NCBI RefSeq assembly: GCF_001592305.1
Contig: NZ_BCWR01000004.1
Span: forward strand, 496,001-560,000
DNA length: 64,000 bases
DNA from: Hydrogenophaga taeniospiralis CCUG 15921
GTDB lineage: Bacteria > Pseudomonadota > Gammaproteobacteria > Burkholderiales > Burkholderiaceae_C
Reading direction: 5' to 3'
Below, one piece after another: positions 1 through 9,280 of this stretch. The notes under the pieces are model-generated. The model was not told where the DNA came from and did not search any database. It worked only from the letters and a program-made list of their open reading frames with translations. Numbering within the stretch: the first letter of the stretch is position 1; each line of letters begins with the position of its first letter. The translations under genes were made by a program, and so were the position numbers.

Positions 1-1
1 C

Positions 2-775
2 GGCGCCTACATCGAGCAGCACCGCGACCACGTGGGGCTGGAACGCATCCAGGACATCGCCGACCACTGTGGCGTGCAGCCCTCGGCCGTGGTGCGTTTT
101 GCCAAACATTTCGGTTTCTCGGGCTTCTCGGAGATGCAGGCGCTGTTTCGCGCCGGGCTGTCCACCCAGATCGCCCCCAGCCGCAGCTACCAGAATCGCA
201 TCCGCGAAGCCGTGGCGCGCAGCGACCACCCGCTGGACAGCGCCGGCATCGCCCAGGAATTCGTGGGCGGGGCCGTGGCCGGCCTCGAAGAACTGCGCCG
301 ACAGCTGCCCGACCTGCCGATCGACCGCGCGGTGGACCTGCTGGCCCACGCGTCCTCGCTCTGGGTGGCCGGCGCGCGCCGGGCTTTCCCGGTGGCCACC
401 TACCTGGCCTACGCCCTGCAGCACACCGACAAACCGGTGCAGCTGGTCGACTTCACCGGCGCCATGCACAGCGGCCAGCTGCGCGGCCTGCGCCAGGGCG
501 ACGTGATGGTGGCTGTGAGTTTTGCCCCCTACGCCGAAGAAACCATGGGCGTGGTGCGGCAGGCCGCCAACGCCGGCGTGCCGGTGATCGCCATCACCGA
601 CAGCCGCGTCGGCGCACTGGCCCAGATGGCCGACGTGGCGCTGGTGGTGCAAGAAAGCGCGGTGTTCGGTTTCCGCGCGCTCTCCAGCACCATGGCCCTG
701 GCGCAGTGCCTGTTCATCGCCCTGGCCTACCGGCTCGAACTCGAATACAAGCCCAGCGGTGCCGCGTCGCGTTGA
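2..775 (+). CDS. RpiR-family transcriptional regulator, 5' truncated by window edge
   Basis: The reading frame is open to the window edge, so the true start lies outside; 257 residues are visible. The N-terminal part is a typical RpiR helix-turn-helix (ERIQDIADHCGVQPSAVVRF). A SIS sugar-phosphate-binding domain follows from about residue 105 (VDLLAHASSLWVAGARR) to the end. RpiR proteins sense phosphorylated sugars or inositol intermediates. The two downstream Gfo/Idh/MocA genes on the same strand suggest control of inositol catabolism (an IolR-type role), which is inferred. About 25-30 residues appear to be missing compared with the usual family length of about 280. Confidence 0.88.
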   Translation, partial: GAYIEQHRDHVGLERIQDIADHCGVQPSAVVRFAKHFGFSGFSEMQALFRAGLSTQIAPSRSYQNRIREAVARSDHPLDSAGIAQEFVGGAVAGLEELRRQLPDLPIDRAVDLLAHASSLWVAGARRAFPVATYLAYALQHTDKPVQLVDFTGAMHSGQLRGLRQGDVMVAVSFAPYAEETMGVVRQAANAGVPVIAITDSRVGALAQMADVALVVQESAVFGFRALSSTMALAQCLFIALAYRLELEYKPSGAASR

Positions 776-829
776 GCGCCGTGGCACCGCGCAACCCCTT
801 TCTCCAACCCACCACCTGACCGAACTTCC

Positions 830-1825
830 ATGAAAAACGTTGCCGTTTTTGGCGCCGGCCGCATCGGCCGCATCCACGCCGCCAACCTCGCCGCCCTGCC
901 GGGCGTCCAGCTCAAATACGTCTGCGACGCCGTGCCCGCGGCCGCCGCCGACCTGGCCCAGGCGCTGGGCGCCGAGGTGTCGACCATCGACGCCGTGTTC
1001 GCCGATCCGTCCATCGACGCGATGGCCATCTGCTCGCCCACCAGCACCCACAGCGAACTGATCACACGGGCCGCCGCCGCGGGCAAACACATCTTCTGCG
1101 AGAAGCCGGTGGACCTGTCCGTGCCGCGCGCCGAAGCCGTGGCCCAGGCCGTGGCCGCCGCTGGCGTGGGCTGCATGATCGGCTTCCAGCGCCGTTTCGA
1201 CCCCACCTTCAACGAAGCCCGCCGCCGCATGGACGCGGGCGAGATCGGCAAGCCCGAAATGCTGGTCATCACCAGCCGCGACCCCGGCGCGCCGCCGGTG
1301 GACTACATCAAACAGTCCGGCGGCATCTTCCGCGACATGCTGATCCACGACTTCGACGTGTTCCGCTGGATCCTCTGCGCCGACGGCGACGAGGCCGCCT
1401 GGCTGTCCGCCACCGGCTCGGTGCTGACCGACCCGGCCGTGGGCGCCGCGGGCGACTTCGACTGCACCGCCGTCACCATCCGCACGACCAAGGGCCGGCT
1501 GTGCCAGATCAACACCACGCGCCGCGCCGCCTACGGCTACGACCAGCGCTTCGAGGTGCTGGGCTCGGCCGGCCTGCTGCAGTGTGGCAACCACACGCCC
1601 AGCGAAGTGCTGCAGTGGGACGCGAACGGCGTGAAGGCCGACAAGCCCGAGGCCTTCTTCCTGCAGCGCTACGCCGCCGCCTACCGGCTGGAGATCGAAC
1701 ACTTCTTCGCCTGCCTGCAAAGCGGCCAGCCCTTCAAGACCACGGTGCAGGACGGCGTGCTGGCGCAGAAGCTGGCCGACGCGGCCGCGCAGAGTGCCCA
1801 GACCGGTCAGCCGGTCGTCCTGTAA
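830..1825 (+). CDS. iolG: Gfo/Idh/MocA oxidoreductase, probable inositol 2-dehydrogenase
   Basis: The 331-residue protein starts with a Rossmann fold (FGAGRIGRIHAANL). The family EKP motif (CEKPVDL) is near residue 92 and the IHDFD segment near residue 180 carries the catalytic aspartate/histidine region. This matches NAD-dependent myo-inositol 2-dehydrogenases, which oxidise myo-inositol to 2-keto-myo-inositol. It lies 54 bp behind an RpiR regulator and ahead of a paralogue, as in proteobacterial iol loci. Substrate specificity within this family cannot be settled by eye; scyllo-inositol or another polyol is possible. A hairpin repeat starts immediately after its stop codon. Confidence 0.8.
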   Translation: MKNVAVFGAGRIGRIHAANLAALPGVQLKYVCDAVPAAAADLAQALGAEVSTIDAVFADPSIDAMAICSPTSTHSELITRAAAAGKHIFCEKPVDLSVPRAEAVAQAVAAAGVGCMIGFQRRFDPTFNEARRRMDAGEIGKPEMLVITSRDPGAPPVDYIKQSGGIFRDMLIHDFDVFRWILCADGDEAAWLSATGSVLTDPAVGAAGDFDCTAVTIRTTKGRLCQINTTRRAAYGYDQRFEVLGSAGLLQCGNHTPSEVLQWDANGVKADKPEAFFLQRYAAAYRLEIEHFFACLQSGQPFKTTVQDGVLAQKLADAAAQSAQTGQPVVL

Positions 1826-1907
1826 CCCCCCTGCGCCGCTTCGCGTCTTCCCCCCAGGAGGACCACGCCTGTGGCCTGGCAAAGCCAGTTCCACGGCGTG
1901 CGCTGGA
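1826..1907 (+). repeat. Post-stop hairpin repeat, copy A
   Basis: This copy begins at the base after the stop codon of the first inositol dehydrogenase gene. It carries the 5' core CCCCCTGCGCCGC and a 3' hairpin CTGGC-AAA-GCCAG flanked by CACGCC (1864-1869) and GGCGTG (1895-1900). The central stem-loop present in longer copies is nearly absent. It is one of six copies in the window, all in the sense of the upstream gene. Confidence 0.85.
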
Positions 1908-1943
1908 ACAGAGACGCAAGCCCTTCACCCTCCAAGGACTGTC

Positions 1944-2966
1944 ATGAGCATTCCAACACTCAACGTCGGCATCGCCGGCCTGGGCCGGCTCGGCAAACGC
2001 CACGCCGAACAGCTCGCACGCCACACCCCGGGCGCGTGCCTGGTGGCGGCCTGCAGCCCCGTGACCGCCGAGCTCGACTGGGCGCGCAGCGAACTGGGCG
2101 TGGGCCGCTGCCACGGCACGCTCGACGCCCTGCTGGCCGACCCGGACGTCGACGCCGTGGTGCTGGTCACCCCCACCACGCTGCACGCCGACCAGACCAT
2201 CGCCTGCCTGCGCGCGGGCAAACACGTGTTCGTGGAAAAACCGCTGTCGCTGGACGTGGCCACCTGCGAGGCGGTGGAAGCCGTTGCGAAGGAGCACCCG
2301 AACCTCGTGGCCATGGTGGGCTTCGTGCGCCGCTTCGACCCCAGCTACGCCGAGGCCAAGGCCGCCATCGACAGCGGCGACCTGGGCAAGCCCTTCCTGG
2401 TGCGTTCACAGACCTGCGACCAGAACGACGAATCGGGCTTCTTCGTGCGCTTTGCCGGCTCGTCGGGCGGCATCTTCATGGACTGCAGCGTGCACGACAT
2501 CGACCTGGCGCGCTGGATGCTGGGCAACCCGAAAGCCACGCGAGCCTTCGCCAGCGGCACCATCGCCCTGCACCCCGCGCTGGCCGAACACGGCGACGTG
2601 GACAACGGCATGGGTATCGTGGAGTTCGAGGGCGGCCAGCGCGCCGTGTTCTACGCCAGCCGCACCATGCCGCACGGCCACGAGACCACCACCGAGGTGA
2701 TCGGCACCACCGGCACGCTGCAGGTGGGCATGGGCGCGCACCTGAGCCGCGTGCAGTACCGCGACGCCTGCGGCGTGGGCCACCGCGCCCTGCCCGACTT
2801 TTTCGCGCGCTTCGGCGACGCCTTCCGGCTGGAGATGGAAGCCTTCGTCGCGGCCTGCCGTGGCGAGCGCCCAAGCCCGCTCACACTGAACGACGCCACC
2901 GAAGCCACCCGCATCGGCCAGGCGCTCACGCAGTCGCTGCGCAGCGGGATGCCGGTAGCGCTCTAA
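1944..2966 (+). CDS. Gfo/Idh/MocA oxidoreductase, second inositol dehydrogenase-like protein
   Basis: This 340-residue paralogue of the preceding gene has the same layout: Rossmann motif GIAGLGRLGKRHAEQL, EKP motif (VEKPLSL) near residue 96 and VHDIDLARW near residue 185. The ATG at 1944 is chosen because the dinucleotide-binding fold starts directly after it; an upstream in-frame extension would run through the repeat. Paired dehydrogenases of this type often act on different inositol stereoisomers or keto-inositols, so an IolG or IolX/MocA-like role is likely but unresolved. It converges on the siderophore importer genes. Confidence 0.78.
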   Translation: MSIPTLNVGIAGLGRLGKRHAEQLARHTPGACLVAACSPVTAELDWARSELGVGRCHGTLDALLADPDVDAVVLVTPTTLHADQTIACLRAGKHVFVEKPLSLDVATCEAVEAVAKEHPNLVAMVGFVRRFDPSYAEAKAAIDSGDLGKPFLVRSQTCDQNDESGFFVRFAGSSGGIFMDCSVHDIDLARWMLGNPKATRAFASGTIALHPALAEHGDVDNGMGIVEFEGGQRAVFYASRTMPHGHETTTEVIGTTGTLQVGMGAHLSRVQYRDACGVGHRALPDFFARFGDAFRLEMEAFVAACRGERPSPLTLNDATEATRIGQALTQSLRSGMPVAL

Positions 2967-3011
2967 GGTTCCCGGCGGCGGACCGCTCAGCCGCCCCGTG
3001 CGGCAGGCGCC

Positions 3012-3785
3012 CTATGCCACCGCCGGCTCGTCCACCATCCCGTCCACGATCACCTGCAGCGTGCCGCGCGAGCACGGCTCCACACGAGCGTTCACCTGGT
3101 AGATCTCGCTCAGCATCTCGGTCGAAATGACCGTGCTGCTGGAGCCGCTGGCGCACAGGCAGCCATTGGCCAGCACCAGTGTCTGGTCCGAAAACCGAAG
3201 AGCCTGGTTGAGGTCGTGGATCGCGATGAAGACCAGCAGCCCACGGCGGCGGGCCAGTTCGCGGGTGAAGGCGAGCACTTGCAGCTGCCGGTGCAGGTCG
3301 AGCGCGCTGGTGGGTTCGTCCATCAACAGCACCTCGGGGTCGCGCACCAGGGTCTGGGCGATCGAGGCCAGTTGGCGCTGGCCGCCGCTGAGTTCTCCGA
3401 GCTGGCGGAAGGCGATGTCGCGGATGCCGAGCGAGGCGAGCGTTTCGTCGATGAGCGCCAGGTCTTCGGGCCGCACGGCCCAGCCGCCGCCGTGCTGCTT
3501 GCGCGCCAGCAGCACCGACTCGTACACCGTGAGCGCCGGGCTGGCCGAGGTGTCCTGCGGCATGTAGACAATGCCGGCCTCGCCCTTGCGCGAGCCTTCG
3601 AGCTGGAGCTCGCCCGGGCCTTTCAGCAGGCCGGCGATGCGCTTGAAGAGCGTGGACTTGCCCGCCGCGTTGGGGCCGATCACGGCCACCACCTCGCCGC
3701 CGGTGAACACCGGCGTGGTGACGCCGGACACGGTGAGCGTGCGGCCGTAGCCGGCGCCCACGCCCTTCAGTTGCAGGCTCACCAT
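3012..3785 (-). CDS. Iron-siderophore ABC transporter ATP-binding protein (FecE/FhuC type)
   Basis: The 257-residue cytoplasmic ATPase has Walker A GPNAAGKST (residues 37-45), signature LSGGQ (132-136), Walker B VLLMDEP (152-158) and an H-loop histidine near 190. It is the last gene of the siderophore operon. Its ATG at 3785 overlaps the end of the permease gene, indicating translational coupling. The family powers import of ferric siderophores, heme or cobalamin; the neighbouring biosynthetic genes favour a siderophore. Longer in-frame extension upstream only shadows the permease gene. Confidence 0.9.
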   Translation of the reverse strand: MVSLQLKGVGAGYGRTLTVSGVTTPVFTGGEVVAVIGPNAAGKSTLFKRIAGLLKGPGELQLEGSRKGEAGIVYMPQDTSASPALTVYESVLLARKQHGGGWAVRPEDLALIDETLASLGIRDIAFRQLGELSGGQRQLASIAQTLVRDPEVLLMDEPTSALDLHRQLQVLAFTRELARRRGLLVFIAIHDLNQALRFSDQTLVLANGCLCASGSSSTVISTEMLSEIYQVNARVEPCSRGTLQVIVDGMVDEPAVA

Positions 3786-4852
3786 GTGCGTCTCCGGCTG
3801 CTGAGGATGAGGGAGATGAAAAACGGCACGCCGATCAAAGAAGTGATCACGCCGATGGGGAAGATCGCGCCGGGCACCAGGGTCTTGCTGACCACCGAGC
3901 TCAGCGAGAGGATCAACGCCCCGGCCAGCATCGAGGCCGGCATGAAGAAGCGCTGGTCTTCGCCGATGAGCAGCCGCGCGATGTGCGGGCCCACCAGGCC
4001 GATGAAGCCGATGGTGCCGACGAAGGCGACCGGAAACGCCGCCAGCAGGCTCACCAGCACCAAGGTCTGCAGGCGCAGCCGCCGCACGTTGATGCCGAAG
4101 CTGGCGGCCTTGTCGTCGCCCAGGCGCAATGCCGTGAGCGCCCAGGCCTGCCTGGCGAACAGCGGCAGCGTGCACACCAGCGCGAGCGTGGTGATGGTGA
4201 GCTTGGGCCAGGTAGCCTTGGTGAGGCTGCCCATGGTCCAGAACACCACCGCGGCCACGGCCTGTTCACTCGCGAAGTACTGCACCAGCGCCAGCAGCGC
4301 ATTGAAGGTGAACACCAGCGCGATGCCCAGCAGCACGATGGTTTCGACCGTCACCCCGCGGCGCAGGCTCAGGGCGTGGATGAGCCCCGAGCACAGCAGC
4401 GCCATCATAAAGGCGTTGATCGGAACGATGTAGTCGGCCACGGCCGGAAAGGCCACCGGCAGCAGCCGCACACCGAAGGCCAGGCCGAGTGCCGCGCCGA
4501 AGCTGGCCGCGGCCGACACGCCCAGCGTGAAGGGGCTGGCCAGCGGGTTGTTGAGCACGGTCTGCATCTGCGCGCCGGCCAGCGACAAGGCCGCACCCAC
4601 CACGACGGCCATCAACGCCACCGGCAGGCGGATCTCCCACATCACCACGCGCGCCTGCGGCGAGGCTTCAGCGGGCCACAGCAGTGCGCGCACCACTTCC
4701 CCCAGGCCATAGCGCGTGGGGCCGAGCGCCAGGTCGAGCAGGAAGCTGCCCAGCAGCAGCAAGGCCAGCAACGCGAGCAAGGCCTGGCGGCGCTTGACCA
4801 GCACGCGGTACTGGCCGGCGGGTGGCGCGGTCAACGGCAGGGTGCTGCTCAT
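3779..4852 (-). CDS. Iron-siderophore ABC transporter permease (FecCD family)
   Basis: The 357-residue protein has many hydrophobic segments and the FecCD signatures NNPLASPFTLGVSAAASFGA and VGTIGFIGLVGPHIARLL. The second is the cytoplasmic coupling helix region for the ATPase. Only one permease gene is present, so the channel is presumably a homodimer. The ATG at 4852 overlaps the stop of the binding-protein gene (ATGA), which fixes the start. Product and direction of transport (import) follow from the family. Confidence 0.9.
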   Translation of the reverse strand: MSSTLPLTAPPAGQYRVLVKRRQALLALLALLLLGSFLLDLALGPTRYGLGEVVRALLWPAEASPQARVVMWEIRLPVALMAVVVGAALSLAGAQMQTVLNNPLASPFTLGVSAAASFGAALGLAFGVRLLPVAFPAVADYIVPINAFMMALLCSGLIHALSLRRGVTVETIVLLGIALVFTFNALLALVQYFASEQAVAAVVFWTMGSLTKATWPKLTITTLALVCTLPLFARQAWALTALRLGDDKAASFGINVRRLRLQTLVLVSLLAAFPVAFVGTIGFIGLVGPHIARLLIGEDQRFFMPASMLAGALILSLSSVVSKTLVPGAIFPIGVITSLIGVPFFISLILSSRRRTW

Positions 4853-6090
4853 GGCGCATCCCCTTTCGCGGCGGCCTCGCGCGCGAGGCTCACGAAATAG
4901 CCCGGGCGGTAGGCGATGGGCAGGAAGCGCTCGTGCAATTCGCGGAAGGTCGCGTCTGGGTCGAGGTCGGCAAACAACTCCGGGTGCAGCCACTTGGCCA
5001 GCTGCTGCACCGCCACGAACTGGTAGGGGCTGTTGTAGAACTGGTGCCAGATGGCGTGGAAGGCGCGGTTGCGTTGCGCACTGGTGGCCGCATACGCCGG
5101 TCGTTCGAGATAGCCCTCCAGCTTGCGGGTCGCCTCGGCGAGGTCTGCGCCCGGGCCCACGCCGACCCAGCGGCCGCCGGGCACGTAGGCCTCCCAGTTG
5201 GCGCTGGTCACCACCACGTGCGCCGGATCGGTGGCGAGCACCTGCTCGGCATTGAGCTGACCGAAGGTGCCGGGCACCAGGCCCTTGGCGATGTTGGTGC
5301 CGCCGGCCATCTCGACGTAGCGGCCGAAGTTCTCGTCGCCGAAGGTGAGGCAGCAGTCCTGGCTGTAGCCGCCGATGCGCTCGATGAACACCTTGGGCCG
5401 CGCCGGCTGCCGCGCTGCGATCACGTCGGTCACCCGCGCGAGCTGCTGGCGGCGGAAGTCGATCAGCGCCTGCGCGCGCACTTCCTTGCCGAGCAACTGG
5501 CCGAACAGGCGCATGGTGGGTTCGGTGTTTTCCACCGGCTGGTGGCGGAAGTCCACGTACACCACGGGGATGCCCACCGCGTCGAGCTTTTCGATATAGC
5601 GCGCATCGTCGGTGGCACGCTGCGCCTCCACGTTGAGCAGGATCACGTCGGGTTTCAGCGCGATGGCCTGCTCGATGTCAAAGGTGCCGTCCTCGAAGCC
5701 GCCGAAGGTCGGGATATCGGCGATTTTCGGGAACCTGGCCTTGTAGAGCGCATAGGTGTCCGGGTCGGCCTGGATCATGTCCTTGCGCCACGCGACGATG
5801 CGGTGCAGCGGGTCTTCGGTGTCCAGCGCGGCCAGCAGGTAGAGCTGGCGGCCTTCGCCCAGCATCACGCGCTGCACGGGCAGGCGCACCTGTACCTTGC
5901 GGCCCCGCAGGTCGGTGATCGTTGTCGCTGTCGTGGCCGTGGCCGCAGCGGGCGTCGCGGCCTGGGGCACATCGGCCGATGGCGTGGCGAGCCGCCAGGC
6001 CGCGATGGCGCCGGCGGCCACCGTCGCCCCGAGACCGGCGAGGAGCCACCGGCGTGATGAAGAAGTCTTGTGTTCTGTCGTGGGGTTCAT
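4849..6090 (-). CDS. Periplasmic iron-siderophore binding protein (FecB/FepB-like)
   Basis: This 413-residue protein begins with a twin-arginine-like signal (SSSRRWLLAGLG), suggesting Tat export instead of a lipoprotein anchor. The mature part has the periplasmic binding fold of cluster A-II proteins: ITDLRGRKVQVRLPVQRVM at the N-terminus, ALKPDVILLN in the middle, and a long C-terminal lobe. It sits between the exporter gene and the permease gene in the operon. It should deliver the ferric siderophore from the outer-membrane receptor to the FecCD/FecE transporter. Confidence 0.85.
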   Translation of the reverse strand: MNPTTEHKTSSSRRWLLAGLGATVAAGAIAAWRLATPSADVPQAATPAAATATTATTITDLRGRKVQVRLPVQRVMLGEGRQLYLLAALDTEDPLHRIVAWRKDMIQADPDTYALYKARFPKIADIPTFGGFEDGTFDIEQAIALKPDVILLNVEAQRATDDARYIEKLDAVGIPVVYVDFRHQPVENTEPTMRLFGQLLGKEVRAQALIDFRRQQLARVTDVIAARQPARPKVFIERIGGYSQDCCLTFGDENFGRYVEMAGGTNIAKGLVPGTFGQLNAEQVLATDPAHVVVTSANWEAYVPGGRWVGVGPGADLAEATRKLEGYLERPAYAATSAQRNRAFHAIWHQFYNSPYQFVAVQQLAKWLHPELFADLDPDATFRELHERFLPIAYRPGYFVSLAREAAAKGDAP

Positions 6091-6108
6091 GGTTTCTCTC
6101 GTGACAAC

Positions 6109-7365
6109 TCAGGACGGCAGCTGTTCCGGCGCGGTGGCGGCGGGCGCGCTGCGCGAACGTCTTCGCATCACGGCGACGACCACCACCACCATGGCGTAGA
6201 ACAGCGCGACGAAGGCGTAGATGTGCTCGAGGCCCGCCACCTGCGTGAAGCCCATGCCGAGCGCGATGCCGGTGATGGAGGCGAACTGGCCCGTGCTCTG
6301 CGCCACACCCAGCACGTGACCCTGGTGGCGCGGCCCGGCGGCGGTGGAGATCAGCGCGGTGAGCACCGGCGTGGTGGCGCCCAGCAGCAGCCCCCAGGCG
6401 AAGTGGATCGCCACGAACACGGCCACCAGGTGCGTGAAGCCGGCCAGCGCCGTGAGCACCGCGCAGGCCGCGGCCACCACGGCGACCTGCGGCAGCACCT
6501 CCGGCCAGGACTTGCCTTCGAAGTGGCGCGCCCAGCGCGGGGCCGAGACCACGAAGCCCAGCGCCAGCAAGCCATAGCACAGGCCCGCCACCCAGTTGTC
6601 CACGCCAAACACCGAACGCACGTACAGCGAGAACGTGGTCTGCGTGAGCATGCGGCTCATCAGCAGCAGGCCGATGATGAACAGCAGCCCGACGATGGGC
6701 GCACGGCGCCACGCCTGCCGGCCGGGTTCGGTCGTGGCGCTCTTCGCGGCGGGCGCTGGGCCCGAGTGCGTGGCCGCCGGCAGCAGCACCCATGTCGCCA
6801 GCGCACACGATGCGCACAGCAGCGCCGCCGTCGTGTTGATCCAGAAAAAGCTCGCCGTGTCGAGGATCAGGCCGCCCGCCATGGCCCCCCCCAGCGAACC
6901 CACGTTGGTGGACACCTGCAGGAAGGCGAAGAGACGCGCTCGCCGCAGCGGCGACACCACCGCCACGCCATAGGCCTGCGCCGGCGCAATGAATCCGGCG
7001 CAGGCCCCCTGCATGAAACGCAACGCGAGGATGGCCCACACGTCGGTGCAGAAGGCCAGCGCCAGCTGCGTGAGCGCCAGGCCCATCAGCGCGCGGATCA
7101 TCATCGGCTTGTGGCCGCGACGGTCGCCGATGCGGCCCCAGAAGGCGCTGGTCAGCATGATGCCCAGCATGGGCCCCACGTACACCGCGATGGCGGCGAA
7201 GGCGAAAAGGCCCTCACTGCCGACGAGCGCACGCAGGTGCACCGGCCAGAAGGGGCCGCTCATCTCCATGGCCCCCATGGAGACGAGCTGGATCACGAAG
7301 AGCAGGCGGATCGCGCGCTCGCTGCCGCGATCCGCCGGTGGGGCGGAAGAAGCTTCTGTGCTCAC
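6109..7365 (-). CDS. MFS transporter, probable siderophore exporter
   Basis: The 418-residue protein has about twelve hydrophobic helices and an MFS loop motif after helix 2 (FWGRIGDRRGHKPMMIRAL). The start is taken as GTG at 7365, which overlaps the stop codon of the NIS synthetase gene (GTGA); the 32 extra residues available upstream are a shadow. MFS proteins in this position (SbnD, PvsC) export the finished apo-siderophore. That assignment rests on position inside the biosynthesis operon and not on substrate residues. Confidence 0.83.
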   Translation of the reverse strand: MSTEASSAPPADRGSERAIRLLFVIQLVSMGAMEMSGPFWPVHLRALVGSEGLFAFAAIAVYVGPMLGIMLTSAFWGRIGDRRGHKPMMIRALMGLALTQLALAFCTDVWAILALRFMQGACAGFIAPAQAYGVAVVSPLRRARLFAFLQVSTNVGSLGGAMAGGLILDTASFFWINTTAALLCASCALATWVLLPAATHSGPAPAAKSATTEPGRQAWRRAPIVGLLFIIGLLLMSRMLTQTTFSLYVRSVFGVDNWVAGLCYGLLALGFVVSAPRWARHFEGKSWPEVLPQVAVVAAACAVLTALAGFTHLVAVFVAIHFAWGLLLGATTPVLTALISTAAGPRHQGHVLGVAQSTGQFASITGIALGMGFTQVAGLEHIYAFVALFYAMVVVVVAVMRRRSRSAPAATAPEQLPS

Positions 7366-9269
7366 GTGGAGGCGGTGGCCATCGGGTTGGGCAGCAGGTG
7401 CTGCAAGCGGTAGTCGGCGTAGCGCTGCAGGTGCATGCGCAAGACCGAACGGGTGGGCCACGGCTGCACGAGGAAGGCGTCACGCTCGGCCAGCCAGAAG
7501 GCCTGGGACGTGGTTCTCGACGCGACGGCGTCGAACGCCGCCGTGGTTTCTTCGCGCAGGATCTCCCACAGCCGCGTCGGCGCCAGCCCATACTCGTCGG
7601 TCAGCAGCAAGGCCACCTCGTGCAGGTGGCACACGAAGCAGGCGTCGATCACGAAGGTGCGCACGGGCTCGATGTCGTCGGTGAACACGGTGGGCAGGAT
7701 GCCCTTGTGCACGTAAGGCTGCAGCGTGAGGCCGCGTTCGTTGAGCAGCGGTGCATAGGTGCGGCCATCGCCGAAGTCGCGGATCAGAAGGCCCTTGGGC
7801 TCGCCGTTCGCGTCGAACAGCACCGAGGTGTTTTGCTGGTGCGCTTCGAGCCCGATGCCGTAGAGCATGTAGATCGCGATCACGGGCTGCGTGACCACGC
7901 GCGCATAGCAACGGAAGAAGCTCTCCACGGCGTCGGCGGAGGCGCGCTGGCCGGAGCGCTCGATCAGCTCGGTGATGAGCGGCCGGTGCGTGAGCGGCGC
8001 CTGCGTGAGCAGCGCTGCCACGGGAACGGGCAGCAGCCCGTCCCTGCGCTCGAAGGCGCGCGTGCTCTGGCGGAAGGCCACCGAGAGGTAGCGGCCGGGC
8101 GCGTCTTCCTGCGTGACGGCGTTGCGGTAGTGGAAGGCCACCTCCTCGGCAAAGATCTCCAGCCGCCCTTCGAAGCCGCCTTCGGCCGCGAGGATGCGCT
8201 GGATCACATGGCTGATGCGCGGCCCCATGTGGATGGATTTCGCCTGCAGGCTGCGTTGCTCGCTGGTGAGCCACAGCGCCACCGGCAGCTTGATGAAGGG
8301 CGCGGTGTCCGGCGTGTCGGGCAACATGGTGCGGAACGACATCGTCGGCGCCGTGGCCACCTCGGGGCCCTCTGTGATCAGCAGGCCGGCTTCGATCTCG
8401 CTTGCGTATTGCTGCTTCACGAAGTTCTCGAGATGCCAGGCATGAAGGGGCAGCGGCAGCCACTGCGTTTCGTTCAGGCCGCGCGAGCGCAGGCCGGCCT
8501 TCCATGGCGCCCACAGCGTGGGGAACTCGGTGGCGAAGTAGTCGTGCAGGCTGCTGACGTGCGGCATGCGCTCCATGTAGGCCATGTCGGCGCGCAGGGC
8601 GGCAATGCGCACCGGCACGCGCGCGCCGAACTCGGGCGACAGCGCGGCCACCTGCGCAGCGTCGAGGTGGGGTTTGGCTTTCCAGGTGGGATAGAACGGG
8701 TGGCCTTCGAGCGAACCCCACTGGTCGAGCAGCATGGCGGCGCGGCGCGTGCTGCCGTTGCGGCGCAGGTAGTCCACCAGACCAGCCGAGCCGCTGTGGC
8801 GGATGCTCTGGCCCAGCGCCGCATTCCACGCCTCGCGGTGGATACGGGCCTGCGCGTCGTTGCCCACGCTGTTGGCCACGTCGGCCTTGAGCGCGGCCAC
8901 GCCTTCGTCGGTGGGGGTGAAGTCGAAGCCGGGGCGCAGCAGGTCGATCAGCTGCCCGGCCGTCTCGATGGGCCGAGGGTCCTGGCCGGGCATCAGCACG
9001 CTGATGCCGCCCTGGTTCACGAAGGTGTCGGCCGGTGCGGCCCACAGCCGCTCGAAGTGCACCAGCGCGCGCTGCTCCCACAGCGGCAGCCAGGCCGTGC
9101 GGCCGTTCGGCGCGAACAGCAGCGCGCGGTGGTCGAGCACGCCTTCGGCAAACAGGCAGCGCACCAGGCGGCGCAGGGCGTTGCGTTCGGACAGCGCGAT
9201 CGCGGCGCGCTGCTCGGCGGCTGCGGGCGCTGCGAGTGCGGCCGGGTCGGGAATCGATTCGAAACTCAT
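7362..9269 (-). CDS. NIS siderophore synthetase (IucA/IucC family)
   Basis: The 635-residue protein contains the family ATP/carboxylate site GHPFYPTWK (about residues 189-197) and the C-terminal FhuF-like region with EAHQQNTSVLF and LIRDFGDGR. NIS synthetases adenylate a carboxylate (citrate, alpha-ketoglutarate or derivatives) and condense it with an amine or alcohol. The ATG at 9269 is chosen since longer forms run into the opine dehydrogenase gene. It is the only NIS synthetase in the island, whereas staphyloferrin B needs three and vibrioferrin two. One enzyme acting twice, as FslA or LbtA do for rhizoferrin, is a plausible model. Confidence 0.92.
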   Translation of the reverse strand: MSFESIPDPAALAAPAAAEQRAAIALSERNALRRLVRCLFAEGVLDHRALLFAPNGRTAWLPLWEQRALVHFERLWAAPADTFVNQGGISVLMPGQDPRPIETAGQLIDLLRPGFDFTPTDEGVAALKADVANSVGNDAQARIHREAWNAALGQSIRHSGSAGLVDYLRRNGSTRRAAMLLDQWGSLEGHPFYPTWKAKPHLDAAQVAALSPEFGARVPVRIAALRADMAYMERMPHVSSLHDYFATEFPTLWAPWKAGLRSRGLNETQWLPLPLHAWHLENFVKQQYASEIEAGLLITEGPEVATAPTMSFRTMLPDTPDTAPFIKLPVALWLTSEQRSLQAKSIHMGPRISHVIQRILAAEGGFEGRLEIFAEEVAFHYRNAVTQEDAPGRYLSVAFRQSTRAFERRDGLLPVPVAALLTQAPLTHRPLITELIERSGQRASADAVESFFRCYARVVTQPVIAIYMLYGIGLEAHQQNTSVLFDANGEPKGLLIRDFGDGRTYAPLLNERGLTLQPYVHKGILPTVFTDDIEPVRTFVIDACFVCHLHEVALLLTDEYGLAPTRLWEILREETTAAFDAVASRTTSQAFWLAERDAFLVQPWPTRSVLRMHLQRYADYRLQHLLPNPMATAST

Positions 9270-9280
9270 GTCGGGTTCTT

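Noticed and set aside
2974..2995. Possible terminator GGCGG/CCGCC between convergent genes
   Set aside because: The stem is only 5 bp with a long loop and no T-tract; too weak to call.
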